A stretch of DNA of 64,000 bases from positions 310,001 to 374,000 of the forward strand of contig WPDH01000292.1 of assembly GCA_019137255.1 (NCBI GenBank). Reading direction: 5' to 3'. The stretch comes from Corinectria fuckeliana. Taxonomy: Eukaryota; Ascomycota; Sordariomycetes; Hypocreales; Nectriaceae. Each line of letters opens with the position of its first letter. Position 1 is the stretch's first letter. The translations under genes were made by a program, and so were the position numbers. The notes beneath the pieces were generated by a model. That model was given only the letters and a program-made list of their open reading frames with translations, ran no database searches and was not told the origin of the DNA. Below, one piece after another: positions 12,132 to 22,883 of the stretch.

Positions 12132-12367
12132 TGGTCGAGTGGGAGGTCGAGTTTGGGCAGGAGAAGGGGGGGGCGTGAGTGACCGAATTGTACGGGCGGG
12201 CAGGTTTATGCACGGCTGAGACGCGGATTTCAGGAGGACAAGACGGCGCGTGGGACGGTTGGTGGAGTGCGGGCGTCCAGAAAGGCCCAACTGACGTTAC
12301 GGGCTAAGGTCGGGTCCACGGGTACCAGGCTAAGGAGCCTAATAAGGTACTACCTACTGTAAGCCTA

Positions 12368-12409
12368 GAGTCGTGACCCACCTTTTCGTGTGCCCCACCC
12401 CTTTGCGCA
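12368..12409 (+). repeat. left terminal inverted repeat of the Fot1-like element
   Basis: 42 bp, starting gagtcgtgacccacc and ending cctttgcgca. Exact reverse complement of 14173-14214. Preceded by TA. Confidence 0.95.
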
Positions 12410-12476
12410 TCAGGATCGCGTTCACAGTCAGACTTGAAGACCGTATTTCTCAACGAATACCATAGAAAATAACTAG

Positions 12477-14084
12477 CTAAGCCTGGAATGTGTTTATCAT
12501 ACTGTATATGTTTAAACTGCCCACTTTTTCCGCTACCTCTCGTGCTGGCTTGGGCGCAGGAGCTTCCTTTTTCCCCTTTTTCTCCTTAGACCTAGGCTTC
12601 GCCTTTTTGATCTCCTCAGCCGTTGGAAAAGCAGCAATTGGATTGAATTGGACTGCCTTACGCCTAGTGGGCTTTTGTGAAGCTATTCGTGCCTCTAGAT
12701 GTGTGACTTTTGCTCGTAATTCGGCGATTTCGGCGTTCTGAAGATTGAGCTTATTTCCCGTCTTTTCTCCTATCCCTCGGACGGTCCGGGTAAAGCTGCT
12801 GAGGTCTCTTTGTAGCGAATTAAGCTGTGCCGTCAGCTTAGTCTTGTTCCTAGGCGTGTAGGGAATATCATCTTTTATGACTTTTCGTCGCTTTGGTGTG
12901 CGTGGCGCCGATTCTGCCGGTGGCGACTGCTTGGTAATAATGATGTGCGCCATCAGCTTTTCCACATCAACCGGCCATATTCCTGCACCTAAAAAACCTG
13001 CTCGGATGTTCTTCTTAGTCATAGCTTCCTGGGAAGCTATTTTATATGCCGTAAGGAAGTGTTGTTTTTGAATAGGGGCGGTCATTAAAAATAAGGAGTA
13101 CCGCTTTATCTGGTGTTAAAAAGCGCGCTTAAGAGGGCTAAATACACCCATATTGAACGGCTGTGTGATATGTGAGCTGTGGGGGGGTAAATAGATGATC
13201 TGAATATGATGAAATAGTGCTCTAAACTGGAATCTAGGCCTAATATGACCCTAGAAGCTATTGATAATAAGGATCCTCCACAGGGACGGGTCTGATAGTT
13301 GTGTTTCCTTAAGAAACACCTCCTTTAGCCACTTTTCGCATACAGAGGTATTCGCCCACCCAGTTGGCGAATAGTTATATGCCTAGGGCGGAAAATCATT
13401 AGGAAACTATTACCCTTAAAGGTTATTTCCTGTAAAGACCACACACGGGGTAAGACATCTTCCTTTAGCGCTTCCTGCCTCTATAATTGAGACCCAGTCA
13501 CGGGAATCACTCTCTGAGACGACTGAGCGGCGAGAGAGGGAGCTTCTAATGACTTTTCCTGTCTTAGTCATGCCCTCAGAGAGGCCATGTTTATCCATAT
13601 TATAGATCCTGTCTGATCTGACAGACTTATTAAGTATTTGCTGCGCTAGTATTTCGTACTATAGTCAGATCGCTTCAGGAGTTGTACTGTTTAAACGAGC
13701 GGCTTTAAGAGATGTAGATACCTTCATTTTGAGTTCAGGGTGGCGTTATAGGAATCGTGAAACCTAATGCCGGCCGACGAGGCTGTCTTTGCGGTGGGGG
13801 TCCGAGATCTCCTACGCAACTTCACGTAGCTCACGCTGCGACAGAGCCCGGCCCGCCACTTCTTCCGTAAGGATATAACAGACTAATAGGCTCTCTTGAT
13901 TTGGTGATAATCTTTGGGTATCTTCCTGGGCCTTTTTCGCGTTTTGTGTGCCCTTTTTTCGTGATCGGATTGTTGACTCAGGAATGTTATAGTCTCTAGC
14001 AAGCTTGCGAATTGCTACACCTTTAGCGGCTTTTTCGAGGATTTCTTCGATCAGGGCCTCACGATCAGCCTTTGGAGGCTTCAT
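12477..14084 (-). pseudogene. degenerate Fot1/pogo-type transposase
   Basis: Three collinear protein fragments lie on the minus strand in an order and spacing that fit one transposase of about 540 codons. The N-terminal fragment starts at the ATG at 14084 and ends at a stop at 13812. It carries a helix-turn-helix ('GVAIRKLARDYNIPESTIRSR'-like, psq/CENP-B class). A central fragment at 13598-13416 ('MDKHGLSEGMTKTGKVIRSS ... WVSIIEAGSAKGRCLTPCVV') resembles the catalytic DDE region. A C-terminal fragment at 13085-12477 contains 'FLTAYKIASQEAMTKKNIRA' and a helical Lys-rich tail. Stops and frame changes separate them (13140-13415 and 13599-13811). No single splice pattern I tried restores one frame. 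I therefore call it inactive rather than intron-containing. Confidence 0.85.
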
Positions 14085-14172
14085 CGTGAAAATCTGGGCG
14101 AATTTGGATGACAATTGGTAAAGTTATGAGTGAGTGTTATGATGATGATTACAGAAGCGCGTCGCGCGGCGG

Positions 14173-14214
14173 TGCGCAAAGGGGTGGGGCACACGAAAAG
14201 GTGGGTCACGACTC
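14173..14214 (-). repeat. right terminal inverted repeat of the Fot1-like element
   Basis: 42 bp, starting tgcgcaaaggggtgg and ending ggtcacgactc. No mismatch with the left repeat. Followed by TA. Confidence 0.95.
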
Positions 14215-14216
14215 TA

Positions 14217-17200
14217 AGACAGGGCCCTGCCAATTATGGAAGGCTGCCAGGGACCAGAACAAGCAACTGGAGCTGGTGTGGGGAGATTGGCCGGGCTTAC
14301 TGCGTAGATGGCATTGCACCCTTCAGGGAAGTACGTACGTATCCCTAGGTTTAGGTACTTTGCTGGTAGAATACCTAGTATCTAGTACTCGCACGAATAC
14401 TCTGCACAGAAGTCGAGGGCGAGGACGACTACATACGACAACAAGGAGAGGGACAAGGACCAACAAAGCACAAACACGGATCGCCAGAAAAAGAGGAGAA
14501 GAGGCAAGGATAAGAAGGAGGAGACCAGAGCCCCAGAGAGCCAGTGACGAGTAAGAGGGAGAAGGGATATCAACAAGGAAGAGGGGGGGGCGCAGACCAA
14601 ATGCGAACGACCTAAAGTATCGACCTTGCAACGAGACACTTATTCGCCTACATACTTAGATACTTATGAATATACCCACTCAACTCGCCTTGTCGAGAAA
14701 TGGGTGAGCTGGAGGATTTCCTCAGTATAGCTCTCCTTCGCAGTGAGTCAACGGTGGGTGGTGTTGCCTCAGGATGTCTCAGCCGCCACAACTTCCAACC
14801 TGCAAGCCTCGAGCCAAAGGTGACCGTGACGGAATGATTTGGAGGGGCTGGGCTGGAGGGGGAGGGGAGGGGGGGGGATCTCACCCGTACCGGGCAACCA
14901 GGAACAGGAACGGGAACAAGACGCAGGACGCAGGACACAGGGGCCAGGTACGGAGTACAGTACTACGCAGTACGTAGGAGGGGACCCAGAAAACACACAG
15001 GGCAGCGTCTATCCCTCTCTCAGTTATCAATGCCTTTGGTTATCCCTTGTCACCCGTGCGCCTACGACTCATCAATTCCGTCGCAGAGCTCGACGTCCAG
15101 AGCCAGCCTCGCCGGGCTTCAGTAGCAAGAGGGTGGGACGGCATAAACAAACAGAACAAGCAAGACGAGACAAGACGGTATCAGGATAGGACACATCAAC
15201 TAGAAGCCCGCCCGCCAGCCCGCCCACAGTCCAGAAGGGGGGGGGGACGGATAAGGGACAACCCGCGCCAAGGCCCAGGCGTGGAGAGCAGTGGTCGGGG
15301 GGTTGCAAGTCGAGGTACCGCCTACCAGTATGTAATACTTCACATTTACCTGAACAACCCCGAAGAACGGCTGGCTGCAGAGATGATTGATAGCAATAAA
15401 GAGCGAAACATTCCCACACACGAGTCATTATTCCCTGCAAAGTCTCTTTCAGTAGACAGAGGCCGTTTTACCTCGACAAGTCTATTCTTTCTTAGCCCCG
15501 CGCGAGGGATAACTCGGTATGGCACGAGGGCGGCCGATGATGGCCACGGCAGCGGGGTTTGCATCACCTGGGTACCTTTGCAAGTAGCCAGTACTTCGTA
15601 CACTGGCATAGAACGTGCGCACGGACACGCAGAGTCTGGCTGGTTCCATGGGTGCAACTTGCAGGTAGTGGTGGTGAACCAGCTTCTTGATCGCCTGAAC
15701 CTGAGGAGGGGGGGGGTCACCTGGAAACCCATTCTTGGCTACCATCGTTCCCGTCTGGTGCACTCATCGCTAAGTCACCACCACGGCCTGTTGCGGAGCC
15801 TTTTGGTGAGTATTCGTATCTATACTTTATACGAGTATTCGTAGACGCCAGTCAGTAATATACCTACGCACCACGATTCAGACAATGCATCGATCTCACA
15901 GAGCCACAGTCAACAACAACAATCCCGGATCACTGCAGCCTTCTCTCTGTGTGGTGTGTGATGTGACGTGATGTGCGACAAAAAAGACTCCAGGAATCGT
16001 CTGGGAACGACGCAGGGGCACCGGCCGGGCTGCCCAGACGACTGCCAAGAGGGAGGGCGGCCGCGGGCTCTCACTGGTCGACATCGGGGGGGACCTAGAG
16101 GCTCTGGAGGCAGGGCGGCCGCGGAGTTTTGGCCGAGCCAGGGGTAGATTGGATGGATGATCCGTCAGGTACAGACAGCACAGGTCCCCCTTCCGAATTT
16201 TAAAGTGCCTGCTTGTGTGGAGGGACTGTACGACAGAGACGGGCTGTGTGTGGATATGGGATGTGGATGTGGCTGGGATGCTGCATGCCCGCGCGCGTGT
16301 GGATGGATGCGGATGTGGATGTGGATGTCAACGAGAATGGGGGGGGATGTGTGTGAATGTGGGCGAAGTTGTGATGTGCGATAGATACATATTAGACAGA
16401 AAGAGCTGGTTGATGCTGATGTGATGAGAGTGGCCGGGCCGTCAACGACAAAGAGATCGGAAGGACTACGAAGCAGAACAAGTACAGCAGTTACTTCATG
16501 ATGCATAGTACATCAGGACCGTTTGGCGCCAACTACTAGTAAGTTCAAGTGAGGTCATAGCAAGCTCCGAACACGAACAGGACAGCCAGGATTCGAAAAC
16601 TAGCCATCTTCTCGGCAACGGTTCTCAACCCAAGACAGACCACAACAACTCCGCCAAAGCCACTCATCATCATCCTGACACTAGACATATGTCCCTCCAT
16701 GCGAGGCTACCAAAGGGAGCACCAACCTAGAGTTATTAGACCTATTAGCTCCTCAACTTTCTCCAGTCTCAACTTCCCACAACTCGCTCGCCCTCTGTCC
16801 CAAGTCCGCCAGTGCCGGACAAACACGGACGTGCGCATTTGTCTGGGCACCGCTCACCCGGCCTGTCAGACTCGCCCGCATCCTTGTCCTTAGCCATTCA
16901 CCCAATTCAGCAAGGGACGTTGGATGTTTACGGTTTACGTCGCATCCGCTACCAGGTCAGGCGATGGCCAAAGCACACCAGCGCCAACCAGATCAGATCA
17001 GTCCGGCTCCAGCATCGTCAAACAAGCAAGTAATTATTCGTAACTTGGTTATCGCCCATCGGACACTTCGGTCGCCGTCTGTTGGCTGCACACTCAACAT
17101 CGTAATAACCCCGGGTTCCTTTCCTCACTGGCTTCCTCCTGCGCTGGAGTCCCTCTGCATGTCTCGCATCACTCGCCCGCGCTTTGTCGTTCCGGGGCGC

Positions 17201-20200
17201 ATCCATGTCCTTCCCACCCCTGACCAGTGGTGACGCAGCCTTCCTTCTTAGCCAAGCACCCAAGCTCGAAGCTACAATCTACATATTAATGGACAATCAC
17301 ACATTAATAGCTCCCTCTAGGCTCCATCCAGTAGCCCGTACTTAGATGCCACGAGTCTGAGCCTGGCGGCATGCTCTGCGGGCGTGACAAATGTGGCTCC
17401 CAGCGCAGGAGCCGTTGTTGATCGGCAGCTAGAGGGCAAGTTACGCCCACCAGAGAGCCGTGTAATGTGCGAGACCTGGAGAGTCCCCTGACGATCACGC
17501 CCTTCCTCATCACCTAGAATATCACCAACAGAAGGCCGATCATCACCAACATTTAATGGAGGCACCGCGTTACACGGGAGCATGCAGGCTTAGAGGGATC
17601 AATCGCCCGCAGCCTTCCCATGCTTATCAACGCCTCTTCTCGGCGGCGAGCAAATCACCCTCGTCATCAGCTTGGCTTCCGATACCCCGTCGACCCACTA
17701 TACAGATCTAATCCGTAGTGGCAACGGCTTCAAACAGCACGCCAAGACAGCCCCCACATGCTCGTTGCGCATGGCATTGCCGAGAGGGCTGGCTTGATTC
17801 GCAAGCTTGTCGACGGCTCTGTGCATTAATGTACCGGGCGGTTCGGGCCTGTCAAGACAGTCCACCCATGGTCAAGCCACCATCATCATCATGCTCTTAT
17901 TCCTCGTAACACTGCCTGTCATGATCGGCTTCCTTGGCACAGATATGATACATATTACATAGTAGTAGAGCTTGCTACCCTAGTCCAGCAGCTGTGCTCG
18001 GAGCTCCCGACTACCGGTAGCAACATCAGCCTCGTCTAATTGACTAGCACGAGTGCCGGGAGAGCCAATAACACTACGAGCGATAGCCAGACAGCCTATT
18101 TGTGAATCTAGGGCCGTTTGTTAATGTTAGGCTAAGACAAAGGACGCTGCACGTGTATCACTCACCTCCTCGTTAGCCAACAGCATATATTTCATGCATC
18201 ATGCGGCATCATGCGGCATCGTACGAAGACAATGGCAAGCAGTAGAAAGCAAATAGCAGAAATAGCATGATCGACGTTACCGATGTCAAACGTCTGACAA
18301 TAACTTGTTTCGTGGGGCCCAAGAGAAATGCCTCGGTCCATCCTGAGTCGTGCCAACCCTAACCCTTGATGCAAACTCAAAACCTGTAGCACCAACTCGA
18401 GTACTTAGGAAGAGCAACAAGAGAACGGTCAAACTACTACGTACTTAGGTTGTTGGTCAAGACATCTGTCATTCCTGCCTTTCATCTGCTTTTGCACTAT
18501 GTATCTATAGCGAGTGCGCCTGGAACTCGGTTTGCAGTCTTCCCCGACTCGCAGACAAAGATCTCATTGGGCGACTTCGTGAGAGTCTAATGTTTCAAGA
18601 TCCATTCCACGACATCGTCCCCTGTTCGTAGCCCGCAGCCGCTACTGTGGCCATCGTCCCCAATCACAGCGACGCTGCAGGGAACAGTACGACAAAGCAC
18701 CCATCTGGCCCCGGGATAGCTACTCGGGGGTGGTCAGGAATAAGCAAATAACGAGTGACTTAAGGCTGATGGCGGCACGAAACGGGTTTGGTCGGTTTCC
18801 GCCATGCTTCTTTTAGGAACGTTTGGCCCGGTGGACGCTACGGCACCAGGCTCGATGCTACTTCGCCGGGGCCTATCGACCTGTGCGTGGTAACTCCATG
18901 TTTTCAAACAATATGGAGTATACTACCATGTTTGATGCGAGGACCCTGCAGATTCGTAGCTGGCAAGGGCCGTCGACTACCAATTAACGGGATCGCGGTC
19001 GGAATAAACAGCCATCGCCAACTCAATCGGAAAGAAATCATCACTAGCCTAGCTTCCGTGCCTATGATCTGGGGGCCAAAAACAATGGTGACTCAGCGAC
19101 TTCCAGGCCTTCCTGCTCTTTACATCAGGGTGGTGTAGGAGGTTTCTTCTTCAAAGCAAAATCAGAACGTGCTTAAGAGGATAGTCGATGCCCTAGCCTA
19201 AGAAGTAGACAGGTTAGATGATACCACAGCGTACTTGATACGAGATCTCTCCGGTCTTTTCCATGAGGCTCCAGTTTCACTGGAGCAACGGAAGCATCTG
19301 AAAGTATTTAGACTGAACCACTAGAAACTAATTTCCATGCGTTCGTAACTAAACTCTTTATTTGTCTTTCTAACGATTCTCAGCCCCATTGAGGCGTAGT
19401 CACCTCATGTGGTCTAAAGAGTTCGCGACGTGCATGAACGCCCTGAGGTTATTGTAGGACCACAATGGTTAGGTATCTAGCCCTTTCTCGTTAGATAGCA
19501 CATACAGTAATACAGACGAGCGATCCTCTAGAATGGTCGTGTTAGCCAGGACGTGTGCAAGCCAGAACTACAACTTTCCAAGGATGGGGATTAAGTCGCC
19601 AGTTATCTATATATCATAATCACGCATACTCAACGCCCTCTGTGTTCCATATGAGGTTGCCCAAGATGTCGAGGATAGTTTAACCGACAAGTCTTTTGAA
19701 CGGGCAGAAAGGAAAGGGTGTTGTCCGCGTCGATTCCCTCACTGCAGGCCAATACCTCCTATGAAAGGTGCCATGTCAGCGATTCCTCCACGAGGACACC
19801 CAGCATCACTTGTGCGTGCGTTATAAGAAACTTCTCAGTGGCGCGCAGCTCTCTCAGCAGACGTCTCAGTTCAAGACATTTCGTATGACTGAGGTGGACA
19901 TAGTGCGCACGTAACAAGTTCAGCTTAGAGTATGCTCGGTGCGGCCGATGTCGAACTACCAGTTCATAGTATAGTATAAGAGATCGAGACTGATGACTTC
20001 GTTCCTCACCAACAACTGTCTAGCTGATACCGCCAGGCTACACTTTCTGAAAGACATGCACGTCCTCCCGATGCCTTCACGTCTAGAGATACCGAGAACA
20101 GCGTGCGCTTTTGTGCTTGCTCACCAGCAACCTGGTCAATACACATCAATACATCTGGTATGTTTAGGTGATATACACGCTATCTCAGCCAAAGCCCTTC

Positions 20201-20521
20201 CTTCGTAGTAGTCTATTCCTGGAATGCATGAGTCTTTCAGCCTTGTTCAAGGTGGTAGGTGTGTCTTGCAAGTTTCACCATAGTTGGTCAAGTAGTGAAC
20301 GAGCAACTCTGTTTTTCTCTAGCAGAGCACGGCTGACTCTAAGTAAAGACTAACGGGTATATAGATGCACATTTAGTCAGCGAACACTGGATGCAGCAAT
20401 CGCAAGGTAGAACGAGCGACTCAATTACATGCTTGACGTATCCTAGCATCTCCATATTACTCTTGCCGGCTCCCAGGTCTAATATCCGCCACACTGCTCT
20501 GCAAAAAACTGCTCATCTCTC
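14217..20521. other. gene-poor region
   Basis: 6.3 kb with no gene I can support. The part up to about 17.5 kb is GC-balanced with homopolymer G runs (14586-14592, 14870-14877, 15239-15246, 15708-15714) and a GGATGT-rich stretch near 16249-16360. From about 17.5 to 20.5 kb base composition is closer to even, and stops are frequent in all frames. On the minus strand around 20100-19750 a stretch of protein-like sequence interrupted by stops may be an old decayed gene, but I could not assign a family. Confidence 0.5.
16249..16360 (+). repeat. GGATGT/GTGGAT-rich imperfect repeat
   Basis: Several runs such as gatgcggatgtggatgtgga within about 110 bp, followed by a ggggggg run and gtgtgaatgtggg. 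Confidence 0.7.
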
Positions 20522-21491
20522 CTAGACATGATCTTCGATCCGAACCTCATCTAGATTGGGCCCTATCACACAGATCCGAGGGACGTCTTTCGCGTATCGC
20601 ACATGAACGCAGTTCTTGACATTCTCCTTCGCCCTACCCCTTCCATGGAAGACGCCAGACTCATCGATGTACCAGTCGGGCGGCTCGTCCTCAAACAGAA
20701 TTCCCCTGGATCCCATTGACACAACCAGCGCCGTCACCTAGACAGTCGAGTTTATTGATGGCAGTTGGGTTTTGTCCGTGTGCTCCCCGGGCAGTGGGCA
20801 CGAAGCCAGGACGTCCGAAAATACTTTCTTAAAGTCGCTCTTGAGGATGTGACCGATCGCAGCCTCGGAGTCGAAGTCCGGTTCGTCTTGGGGGTCATCG
20901 AGAGTCGTTGTTTCGTGGACAAACTTCCTCGATTTGGGGTGGTAGCGGATAGTGTACAGCAAACCAGCGACTGGATTGTCCTCTATCTGAATGAAGAGGG
21001 CCGTTTCAATACCAGCAGCGAACCGATCAAATGTCCCAAAATCTCGGTGACTAAAGTGTTTCTCGGGCGCTCTAAAGTCGACAATACGCACAAGATGGCA
21101 GTGCCGAAGCCATGGTGGCGTGGTCGTTCTCACGATGCGCGGTCGATCATGCATGTTGAGGACTGTTGGTCGGGGTTGGAGTATGTTCGTATCAATGCGG
21201 GTGAATCCAAGACTTCGCATGATATCGTCAGAATCAGTCACGGAGCAAAGCGATGAGGGCTCCGAGGTCGGGTATTTGTTGACCAGTTTCAAGGTGAGGT
21301 GAAAGGAATCTGACGTTCGTCTGAAAATTGCGGCCTGAGGAGACCCAAGGGCCCATCGAAATGAGGAAGGAACAGATCTTGACCTCGAGCAAAGCAAAGC
21401 GAACTGCCTTCGAGAACAAGAAAATTTCCAGGAAAATACTCCGGCGATTCTCGTAGAGATGAGTCGGATCAACACGCTGGAACAGCCGCAT
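20522..21491 (-). CDS. unresolved coding-like region (hypothetical gene or pseudogene)
   Basis: On the minus strand an ATG at 21491 opens a frame ('MRLFQRVDPTHLYENRRSI') that runs to 21234. A second frame, open from upstream of 21475 to 20741, contains 'FRAPEKHFSHRDFGTFDRF' and 'DDPQDEPDFDSEAAIGHILK'. It meets a single in-frame TAG at 20738-20740 and then stays open to 20522 ('PPDWYIDESGVFHGRGRAK'). The TAG sits in ctgtctag, which resembles an intron acceptor, so an intron ending there is possible. I see no domain I recognise. The two frames overlap and the switch between them could be an intron or a frameshift. The listed ends are outer limits, not an exon model. Confidence 0.3.
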
Positions 21492-21605
21492 CGTAGCCTG
21501 GATGGCTGATTTGTCCAGGGTAGCCCGATCGAAAAGTGGTTGGGTGTTAGGAGACCAAAGACAGGAGTGGGGAAGGCTTTGAGGCTGGAGAGAGTTAGAG
21601 AACAA

Positions 21606-22112
21606 GTGAAGATGCTTGGGTTAAAGACAGGTAAGTATCATGTTTGTCAAAATGTCCCCCCCGCTGCCTATTGTAAATGCGCACGTCCATGTTGGCGGAG
21701 GCCAGTGGGACGTTTGACAACAAAGATACCGGTGTTTGCTGTGTACCTAAGTATGGCGTTTCAGGGATAAAGCGAGGGTAGATAGATAGCAACCTGGAGT
21801 CTGATAGTAATCCCTACTCAAAATCCACGAGAAGAATAGTATGCGACCAATATCGTCTCACGTAGACTAGAATCATTTCATGGTGGTTGAAGGCAAGGTA
21901 GAGATGTTTTGTGGAACTTGGATCGGATCGCGATATGGTCTAGCCTAGTGGATCAACCTGTGATGTCATTAACCGCCTTAGCTCCCCAGCTGCCAAACTC
22001 CAATCTCAAGCAGCTCAACAAACCTCCACGTCGCTGAACGCCAAAACGCCATTGCAAATAGTCCCTCCTCGCAAACACCGCAAACCAAACTCCAGTCACG
22101 AAACCCGCAACC
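21606..22112. promoter_or_regulatory. upstream region of the peroxiredoxin gene
   Basis: About 500 bp before the peroxiredoxin ATG. No distinct motif recognised; the last 100 bp is C/A-rich leader-like sequence. Confidence 0.4.
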
Positions 22113-22883
22113 ATGGCTTTCCGTGCTTCTTTCCGCCGCGTGGCTCTGGCCCGTCCTGCCGCGTCCCGCAGCTTCGGCTCGACCCCCCGAGCCATGGTCC
22201 GCGTCGGCCAGGAGATCCCCAACCTGGAGGTTCTCGTCGAAGACTCTCCCGGCAACAAGGTCAACCTCGCCGAGGCGTTCAAGTCGGGCAACGGCTACAT
22301 CGTTGGCGTGCCTGCTGCCTTCTCCGGTACTTGTTCGAGCCAGCACGTCCCTTCGTACATGAACCACGCCGGCCTCAAGGAGGCGGGCCAGGTGTTTGTG
22401 GTTTCAGTCAACGATCCCTTTGTGTGAGTTTGCACCTGGGCTAGATGCTACTGATTGCGATGGAAGAGCAAGATGCTGACGACCTGATCCTGGTTCAGTA
22501 TGAAGGCGTGGAGCGAGCAGCTGGATCCCGCCAAGCAGACTGGAGTGAGTTAAGCTATGCCACGGGATGAGTCTTCACTCGTCGTTTCTTCAACCCGGAT
22601 TTTCAGCCACTGACTATGATGCTAGATCCGGTTCCTCGGTGATCCTACTGGCGAGTTTACCAAGGCTCTGGACCTTGGTTTTGACGGGTCGGCCATCTTT
22701 GGCGGTATGCGAGGCAAGCGGTACGCCCTTAAAGTGGTGGACGGCAAGGTCAAGGAGGCCCATGTCGAGCCAGATGGCACTGGCTACACTAGTAAGTGGT
22801 CATTGTGGACGAAGATAAAGTAACGGTCAGATCACTAACCTGACTATCATTTAGTCACTTCGGCGGAGAAGGTTCTAGGTTGA
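22113..22883 (+). CDS. Prx5-type (Ahp1/PMP20 family) peroxiredoxin, probably mitochondrial
   Basis: Exons 22113-22423, 22499-22544, 22626-22791 and 22855-22883 give 183 aa. The first 28 residues (MAFRASFRRVALARPAASRS...) are Arg/Ala/Ser-rich without acids, as in a mitochondrial presequence. The redoxin domain carries the PxxxSxxC active site as 'PAAFSGTCSSQHVPSY', with C74 as peroxidatic cysteine, then 'VVSVNDPFVMKAW' and 'FLGDPTGEFTKALDL'. Most family members read PGAF at the second position; here it is PAAF. C74 is the only cysteine in the whole protein, so it must act as a 1-Cys enzyme resolved by an external thiol. It would reduce hydroperoxides (family knowledge). There is no SKL-type C-terminus, which argues against a peroxisomal location. 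Confidence 0.9.

Larger units (their letters stand above)
11385..12365. promoter_or_regulatory. RasGAP upstream region, possible extra 5' exon
   Basis: Between the RasGAP start and the transposon. Contains three short-unit tandem repeats (GTCGAA, GCGACA and GGACAGC types) and a purine-rich + strand. Frames on both strands are open for 150-190 codons because of these repeats and the lack of A/T. Residues just upstream of the RasGAP Met look protein-like, but I could not find a first exon with a clear ATG and donor. Confidence 0.45.
12368..14214 (-). mobile_element. Fot1/pogo-like (Tc1-mariner superfamily) DNA transposon, 1847 bp
   Basis: Bounded by perfect 42-bp TIRs at 12368-12409 and 14173-14214, beginning gagtcgtgacccacctttt. 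These are flanked by a TA dinucleotide on each side (12366-12367 and 14215-14216), the target-site duplication typical of this superfamily. The interior is visibly more AT-rich than the flanks and encodes remnants of one transposase on the minus strand. Length, TIR length and TA duplication match fungal Fot1-type elements. The inferred empty site would read gtaagccTAagacagg. The transposase is broken (see its entry), so any movement would need an enzyme supplied from elsewhere. Confidence 0.93.

Noticed and set aside
11802..12290. 162-codon frame on the minus strand upstream of RasGAP
   Set aside because: Created by stop-poor repeat sequence; His/Ser/Pro/Leu-rich without structure.
13086..13811. 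Introns as an explanation for the broken transposase frame
   Set aside because: Fragments with transposase similarity occur inside the supposed introns (for example 13416-13598), so decay is the better explanation.
15047..15844. 265-codon open frame on the plus strand in the gene-poor block
   Set aside because: No domain and mixed composition; crosses G homopolymers that would shift frames.
16560..16640. Possible tRNA B-box (ggattcgaaaac)
   Set aside because: No A box or cloverleaf pairing at the right distance.
19800..20100. Possible P-loop helicase or retroelement remnant
   Set aside because: Only short suggestive words with stops between them; I could not place conserved motifs in order.
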